A stretch of 64,000 nt of DNA from Polymyxa betae (taxonomy: Eukaryota > Endomyxa > Phytomyxea > Plasmodiophorida > Plasmodiophoridae), in NCBI GenBank assembly GCA_003693705.1, contig RBZT01000419.1, positions 1 through 64,000 on the forward strand, in the 5' to 3' direction. This document shows positions 58,769-64,000 of the stretch, piece by piece; within the stretch, counting starts at the first letter, position 1, and each line of letters starts with the position of its first letter. Below the pieces are notes generated by a model, which ran no database searches, was not told the DNA's origin, and saw only the letters and a list, made by a program, of their open reading frames with translations. The translations under genes and the position numbers were made by a program.

Positions 58769-59808
58769 ACAATCAATCAATAATCGCTAATATCATAGAC
58801 ACTGCTCTGCATTTATGCTGTTAAATCTGGATCGGGGTCGCTCCAACTCTATATACAAAATGTTCGTATAACGTTCTTGTACAGAGTTGGTCTCATTATG
58901 AATACCGGGTCCGAATCCATAACCTAGAATTTCTTCCACCAAATTTCTGTATACTGTTCATGAGGACTAATTAGATGGTTTCTTCAATTGTGTTTTGAGA
59001 TTGAGCGCTCTCTGTAAGCTTCTTTTAGCAGATAGAATTTATTTATGCATTTAAACCGCCTATTTCTATTTAGAGATACGATGGTTGTTTATCTTTACAA
59101 AAAATCACGAACATTTTATTCAAGATTTGTTAAAAGATTCACTAACGGTAAGTTGTGATGGGAATCACAATATGAAGATTTCAGTAATGCTTCGAGATTT
59201 GATCTGTCTCATAGTTCAGGTGTTTGTTCACCTGGAAGGCCTGGCTTTGGTCCTGGATCAGGAATTCCTTTCGAATTGTGCGAATGGAAGGAACAAGATG
59301 CGCCTTCACATTCATCCCCGTTCTTGTTGCTAATTGTATTACGTATTACACAACAAGGATTGGAGCTGAAATGCACAATCCAGCCATCTTGGAAGCCATT
59401 ACAAACTGCATACAATGTGAAATGAGAACGTATACTGGCTGCATGAAATCTACTCCCATACCCCTACTACATTCCTCAAGATTCTTCAGTTAACCGATAA
59501 AAATCAGAACAGACACAACCATGGTGATTCTTACAGCCATTTCGCGTAGCAATTTAATAGAGAACGATTCGAAAAGTCTCGAAGTCATCTGTAGGGCTGA
59601 TATACGACCATCATTCGTGGGCTGAATTATCTCCGAAATATTAAGTAGGAGAACCAGGACCTCGGTTCAGGCCCCATTGTGGCGCCCACTCTGCCGAAAG
59701 CTGCGAACTAATAGTGCAATCCATTTGTAGGCCCATTTATTACCTTTTCCGTAGCCAATGCCATTTACCCGGCTGTTAAATTCACGAATTTCTGTGATTT
59801 TTGTGAAG
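58769..59808. other. AT-rich region with a possible small exon pair
   Basis: Mostly non-coding. A strong donor (ACG|GTAAGT at about 59151) and an acceptor near 59213 could join an open piece around 59085-59150 to one reading CAFTFIPVLVANCITYYTTR and ending at 59493. All three frames are partly open there, so I do not call a gene. Confidence 0.3.
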
Positions 59809-60527
59809 ATGGTGGAGACATTGATCGCAGACGAAGGTTATGTCAGATCCCTTCATGGTTACAGTCTCGATTTGGTCACGCGGTCCTTCACTCATCGTCA
59901 TCCGCCATTCTGTTTTTTTTCTGTGGAGGAACTGCAATCTGAGAATCTGTTCGTGACGTTTGCCAGCCAAGGCGTTGTTTGGAGCAGGGAGTTCGAAACA
60001 CGCACCGCGCTGAAGTTCGTTGTTGATGAGGGCCTCGGGCTAGGCACGATCTCCAATGGTAGGCTTAGTACTTTGACTATCGGTAATCTGAAGTTGCAAA
60101 GATCTGACGGGTGTCGTGGAAATCTGCATCGGACAGGTCAATGATTTTCCGAATGCCCAAGCTGCTTCTCCTCCTGCTCACTGTTTCATCGGAGGAGCCT
60201 TGTTCAACGACGTCGCTAGGCAGTGGATGTTTGTTTATCCAGCCGGCTGTGGTAAGAGAACTTAAATATCCAGAACACTTTAAATGAGTTGATGCAGCTA
60301 GAGATGCCAGGATCGATGTCTTTGTCATTCAAAGGGGAGACATGCAGACGCTAGGCTCAGAAAGGATCGAAGTCGTTATCGATCATGCTCCTGTTCATTT
60401 AATTCTTTCCGACGGAACTGCAATCATGATGGCAGTCAAGCATCGTAGACCGCGCTCAATTTTGCGAACAGATTCGAGAACATTCGCAGATGTTGTTCGC
60501 AGAGGACAACGTGTCCGATTCGGCTGA
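59809..60527 (+). CDS. uncharacterised three-exon protein
   Basis: Exons 59809-60058, 60102-60251 and 60298-60527 join in frame (introns 43 and 46 bp) to give 209 residues. The start MVETLIADEGYV is the first ATG of a continuous frame; an upstream ATG at 59758 is also in frame. The product looks globular and beta-rich: FVTFASQGVVWSREFETR, TGVVEICIGQVNDFP, HCFIGGALFNDVARQWMFVY, RIDVFVIQRGD. It ends with a basic tail (VKHRRPRSILR, VVRRGQRVRFG). I recognise no family. The phase-consistent splicing across three exons is the main reason to believe it is real. Confidence 0.55.
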
Positions 60528-60726
60528 CTCTCTGTTTATAAAGAAATATGTGTTTGTTTCTTATAAATAGCTTAGGTAGTAAATGGATGTACAATCAGGT
60601 ATCAGAACACAGCTCGTATCACCATACATGTCCTCGCTGGGCCCAATCCCATAATGTATCCCTGAATTGTAGGAATACTGGACCGCGACCTATTTGCCGG
60701 GTCACGAAATTATGCATTGAAAATAT
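60528..60726. other. short intergenic spacer
   Basis: 3' flank of the uncharacterised gene. Nothing recognisable before the LINE-tail repeat begins. Confidence 0.4.
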
Positions 60727-60826
60727 GGTTGGATTTGAATGGATTATTCTAGTTCGTTGATCTTGGTCAACAGGCGGCGCTCTACCCGAAACGCAAGGCT
60801 GATAGTACTCAGGCGTCTGGCCATAA
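60727..60826 (-). repeat. dispersed LINE-tail repeat, copy C
   Basis: It shares CAGGCGGCGCT and flanking blocks with copies A and B. On the minus strand it begins 20 bp after the stop codon of a retrotransposon RNase H domain and ends in AATCC-like units. It is therefore the 3' untranslated end of that element, and identifies the other two copies as tails of the same family. Confidence 0.7.
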
Positions 60827-60846
60827 TATCTGTATTTTGCCTTCTA

Positions 60847-61434
60847 TTAGAACTGTTCTATCTGGGTGTAGCCATTAAATTGGCTGCGCTTAATATTCGC
60901 TTTCAGATAATTCTGCAGTCTGATTTTTTCACGTTTCTTAAACCTTAACTTGTATGAGGATGTGAATGGGTCATGATCTACATCCCAATCCCCAGACTCG
61001 GCGGCCTCTTTTGCCAGTTCACTTTGTGCAATTTGTTCTTCTGTATGACTCGGGACGAAGTGTATTTCTACTTCGTTCAGATTTGTTAGTTCTGCTAACT
61101 GTTTCGCGACATCTTTCACGACTACGTTTATATATTTATATTTGAAAGGGAGCGTGGCTAACTGCTGTATGCATGAAAGTGAGTCTGTGAATAGGTGGAT
61201 CTGTCGTTTTGATAAGTTAAGTGGCAGTAATGTATCTAGGCCTGTTTGTATGGCTATTATTTCAGCTTCATAACTCGATACAGCGTTTTCTATTTGTAAA
61301 GTTTTTTTGATGGGGTGTTCCAAGATCTCATCATGGTCTTCCCAATTTGAAATGTGAACTATCGCAGCTGCTCTGGTTAGAACAACTTCTTCGCCGTTCC
61401 CGCGTCTATGTCGGGTTGAAGATATGGTGATCAC
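60847..61434 (-). mobile_element. 5'-truncated non-LTR retrotransposon: RNase H domain and C-terminus
   Basis: A 195-codon minus-strand frame encodes an RNase H domain of the LINE type. Visible elements are YEAEIIAIQTGLD (catalytic Glu), IHLFTDSLSCIQQL (catalytic Asp), IHFVPSHT (the conserved His) and SELAKEAAESG, where an Asp normally precedes LA. A basic tail follows, ending QIEQF. The first catalytic Asp (TDGS-type) is missing, because the copy is cut off near a (TG)n/(CA)n run at 61437-61452. No reverse transcriptase or endonuclease is present. A dead-on-arrival copy, probably from an I- or ingi-like clade with RNase H. Confidence 0.8.
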
Positions 61435-61648
61435 ACCTGTGTGTGTGTGTTGTTCAGGCGTTTAAATCAGTTCGAAACATGATAAGCGATTATTGGTCGC
61501 TGTCAAGACTATATCATAGCCGATCCCGATCCGTCTCCGAGCCATGTTCCCCGAATTTCTGGAATCTCGACACCCTCCGAAACGGCGGGAAATATCTCGA
61601 TCATGAAACTAGTGGCGTGCAGTCCCACTGTTTTTCGTCACAGACAGA

Positions 61649-63016
61649 ATGGGCGGGATGATGATCGCATCCGGGCTACTCCTCATCATGTTGGGCACCT
61701 CCATCAATGCGTTCGAGTTGCTCGATCATCTGGGCACCAGCACCCCGTACCGGCCCAGCCCGGAATCCGGTGTCACACCACCGCCATCCTGCCAACTGCA
61801 TCAAGTTAACATGGTGCTGAGACATGGGACCCGCCATCCCACCCCTGATACGGTTCGTGAAGCCGACGTCCTGTATCGTCAGCTGCAGGACGTGCTGGCC
61901 CGCCAGGCGCAGGTCCCGAATTGGCTGCGAGAGTGGCGCCCGCGTTTCGATCGATCTCAGAGCGGCGAACTGACAACGATCGGTGTGCGAGAGCATTACG
62001 AGCTGGCACGACGTCTGGCTGCCAGATATCCAGATGTGTTTGGGCAGCCGCATCGAGCAGATCTGGCACGGTTGCGATCGACGAAGAAAAGCCGGGCACA
62101 GAACAGCGCCAGAGCGTTCGCCATTGGACTTTGGCATAAGACAGGGAATATCACTCAGCAGGGCTTTGAACTAGCGTCGTTTATATACACGACTGGACCT
62201 TTGAATAACGATCCGATCTTACGCCCATTCGATATGTGCCCGCGATACAATTACAGCCTACAAGATCCTCAGACACGGATTCACTACCGACAGTATATGA
62301 CAAGAACATCACCACGAATCGCGGCTCATATTCAGGCCAGAATGGGTATTGAACTCGACCCGAGACTAGTGAAGTCGTTATGGAAAATGTGTAAAGCGGA
62401 GGTGTCGGCACTTGGATCGTCGAGCTTATGCGCCCTGTTCGATGCTGATGATGTTCTGGCTCTGGAACTGGGTGATGATATCGGGACGTATTGGAAGAAA
62501 GGTCCAGGACGACCGATCAACTCGCAGATGATATGTCCATTATTGCAGGATATTCAGACATCGATAACGGCAGCGTCACAAGACGTTAACTCTGGAAGGC
62601 TCGATCTTAGATTCGCTCATGCTGAGACCATCATTCCTTTAGTCACCAGCTTGGTAACAAAACATTTCGAAATCATTTCTGCAGCTTTTGTTAAATATTT
62701 TAAACTTTTATACTTGATGCTGACCGTGTAAATGTAGGGTTTATTCCAGGATAATCACAATATGACGTCCGATTCCGATGTGTCTCAGCTCAGATCAAGA
62801 TCATGGCGAATGAGTCGAGTCTCGCCATACGCAGCCAATGTTGCATTCCACCTGTTCCGGTGTCCAGGACAGATTCTAATCGAAGTCTTACACAACGAAC
62901 AACCGTTGCCAATGCCGTTCTGCTCGGGGCAATATTTCTGCCCGATGAAGACGTTCCAGGACCATTTAATGCAGTTCACGTCATGCTGCAATCTTACAAA
63001 GATCTGTTCGCTGTAG
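61649..63016 (+). CDS. MINPP1: multiple inositol polyphosphate phosphatase (MINPP/HAE phytase), copy 1
   Basis: Exons 61649-62653 and 62750-63016 (intron 96 bp, phase 0) give 423 residues. A signal peptide (MIASGLLLIMLGTSINA) indicates secretion or ER targeting. This is a branch-2 histidine phosphatase that dephosphorylates inositol phosphates such as phytate. The active-site motif VLRHGTRHPT holds the nucleophilic His. Distally RFAHAETIIPL carries the HAE triplet that distinguishes MINPP from HD-type acid phosphatases. The C-terminus has IEVLHNEQPLPMPFC and CP-type disulphide cysteines. A paralogue starts 377 bp downstream. Confidence 0.93.
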
Positions 63017-63393
63017 TCAACTGTATGGCGGGTGGCTGCGCCACCTAAAAGTGCGAGACTGCGCATTACCTACTGAATACGTAAAGAACATCGAATTATA
63101 TCCCATATACAGAGTCAGTTTAATCTTCAAAATCAGAGATCTAACCGAACAGCCAGTAATAATAACCAACTCTAAATTCATTGCAGATCGGGGTACTACA
63201 AAAGCCATTAGATCATCATTCCGTTTTTGGAATCCTCGACAGCCTCCGTTCTCGTACAGTACTTATGAATGTCAGTGCGCGCGACGCCCTGCGGGCACCT
63301 CCACAACGTACAGTAACATAGAATGCAGCTCCGACCGTACTGGCTCACGAGACAGCTTCGGGCCGTCCACGTCACTCGTAGCGCTCACGCCCA
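63017..63393. other. spacer between tandem MINPP genes
   Basis: 377 bp, with the second half G+C-richer and leading into copy 2. No separate gene is supported. Confidence 0.4.
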
Positions 63394-64000
63394 ATGGTCG
63401 CCGTCCACGAGGCGTTGCCCGTGACCATCTTCCTGACCGTGTTCGTCGTGGTTGTTGCTGAGTTCGACCCGCTCCGCCATCTGGGCACGACGACGCCGTA
63501 CCGGCCCACGATAGCGGGCTCCAGGCCGACCCTCCCCCATACATGCCGCCTGCATCAGGTCAATATGGTACTCCGACACGGGACCAGATACCCGACCCAG
63601 AACACAGTCCAGCTGGCCACTCAGCTCTACGACCGCCTCCAGGACGTACTGGACCGGCACCAAGGGATCGTCCCGGATTGGTTGGTCGGATGGCGACCGC
63701 GATTTGATGGCATCGTTGCGGGTGAACTGACCACAACTGGAATGTTGGAGCATTACGAGCTGGCTCAGCGTTTATCTGCTCGATATCCAGATGTGTTCGC
63801 ACAACCGTATCAAGCTGATCGTTGTCGGCTGCGATCGACACAGAAGAGCCGCGCTGGTCGAAGCGCCAGCGCATTCGCGATCGGGCTTTGGCATGGGACT
63901 GGTAATGTCACTGAACATCGGTTCGAGCCAACCTTTATATACACGACCGGACCTCTGATTGACGATCCGATCTTGCGCCCGTTCGATAAGTGTCCGAGAT
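63394..64000 (+). CDS. MINPP/HAE phytase, copy 2, truncated by the window edge
   Basis: The start at 63394 gives a signal peptide (VTIFLTVFVVVVAEF), then sequence clearly paralogous to copy 1: LRHLGTTTPYRP, LHQVNMVLRHGTRYPT with the active-site RHGxRxP, GELTTTGMLEHYELAQRL and FIYTTGPLIDDPILRPFDKCPR. The window ends before the HAE motif. The divergence in the first 40 residues, against high similarity after them, suggests an old duplication retained by selection rather than a recent assembly artefact. Confidence 0.9.
   Translation, partial: MVAVHEALPVTIFLTVFVVVVAEFDPLRHLGTTTPYRPTIAGSRPTLPHTCRLHQVNMVLRHGTRYPTQNTVQLATQLYDRLQDVLDRHQGIVPDWLVGWRPRFDGIVAGELTTTGMLEHYELAQRLSARYPDVFAQPYQADRCRLRSTQKSRAGRSASAFAIGLWHGTGNVTEHRFEPTFIYTTGPLIDDPILRPFDKCPR

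Overview
This is a stretch of nuclear genome from an intron-rich eukaryotic microbe. Nearly every large gene is split by GT-AG introns, most of them 45-120 bp. I see no rRNA, tRNA, operon or CRISPR structure. The gene set combines a PA28/REG-gamma proteasome activator (absent from plants and most fungi), an ARL3-type ciliary GTPase, an atypical bZIP factor, a secreted VWD protein, a bacterial-type P3B Mg ATPase and tandem MINPP phytases. This suggests a free-swimming (zoospore-forming) protist. A rhizarian such as a plasmodiophorid is my best guess, at low confidence.

Layout. 1-1.2 kb is AT-rich and gene-free. 1.2-16.2 kb (minus) is one giant TRRAP/Tra1 gene, the scaffold of the SAGA and NuA4 acetyltransferases. 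17.1-19.2 kb (minus) is a secreted von Willebrand D-domain protein. It is divergent from a P3B (MgtA-like) ATPase at 20.2-23.3 kb (plus) that carries an in-frame stop and a frameshift. 24.0-27.1 kb (minus) is retromer VPS35. 28.8-31.2 kb (plus) is a nine-exon bZIP factor. 31.5-32.4 kb is an unknown gene. 32.9-33.8 kb is a three-finger C2H2 factor. 35.1 kb is a 77-residue membrane microprotein. 35.7-36.6 kb is PA28-gamma. 39.0-43.3 kb is the PAN2 deadenylase. 44.0-44.7 kb is the spliceosomal protein DIM1. 45.3-47.0 kb is a membrane RING-H2 E3 ligase. 47.2-50.3 kb is WDR6, the tRNA-methylation cofactor. 50.7-51.5 kb is a membrane-anchored spermidine-synthase-fold protein. 51.5-52.4 kb is ARL3. 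52.5-55.2 kb is the SPB1/FTSJ3 rRNA methyltransferase. 55.8-57.4 kb is HAT1. 57.9-60.5 kb holds lineage-specific proteins. 60.7-61.4 kb is a truncated LINE tail. 61.6-64.0 kb is a tandem pair of MINPP phytases, the second cut by the window edge.

Themes. Most genes are housekeeping: chromatin acetylation (TRRAP, HAT1), RNA biology (PAN2, DIM1, SPB1, WDR6), trafficking (VPS35, ARL3) and protein turnover (PA28, RING). They are interspersed with lineage-specific or acquired genes and with decayed retrotransposon tails. Three short dispersed repeats share a conserved block and an AATCC-type tail, and one of them abuts a LINE RNase H domain. The most unusual items are the eukaryotic P3B ATPase with its disrupted frame, the bZIP lacking the invariant basic-region asparagine, the LINE-tail family, and a paired GCN4/AP-1-like site in the VWD/ATPase divergent promoter.
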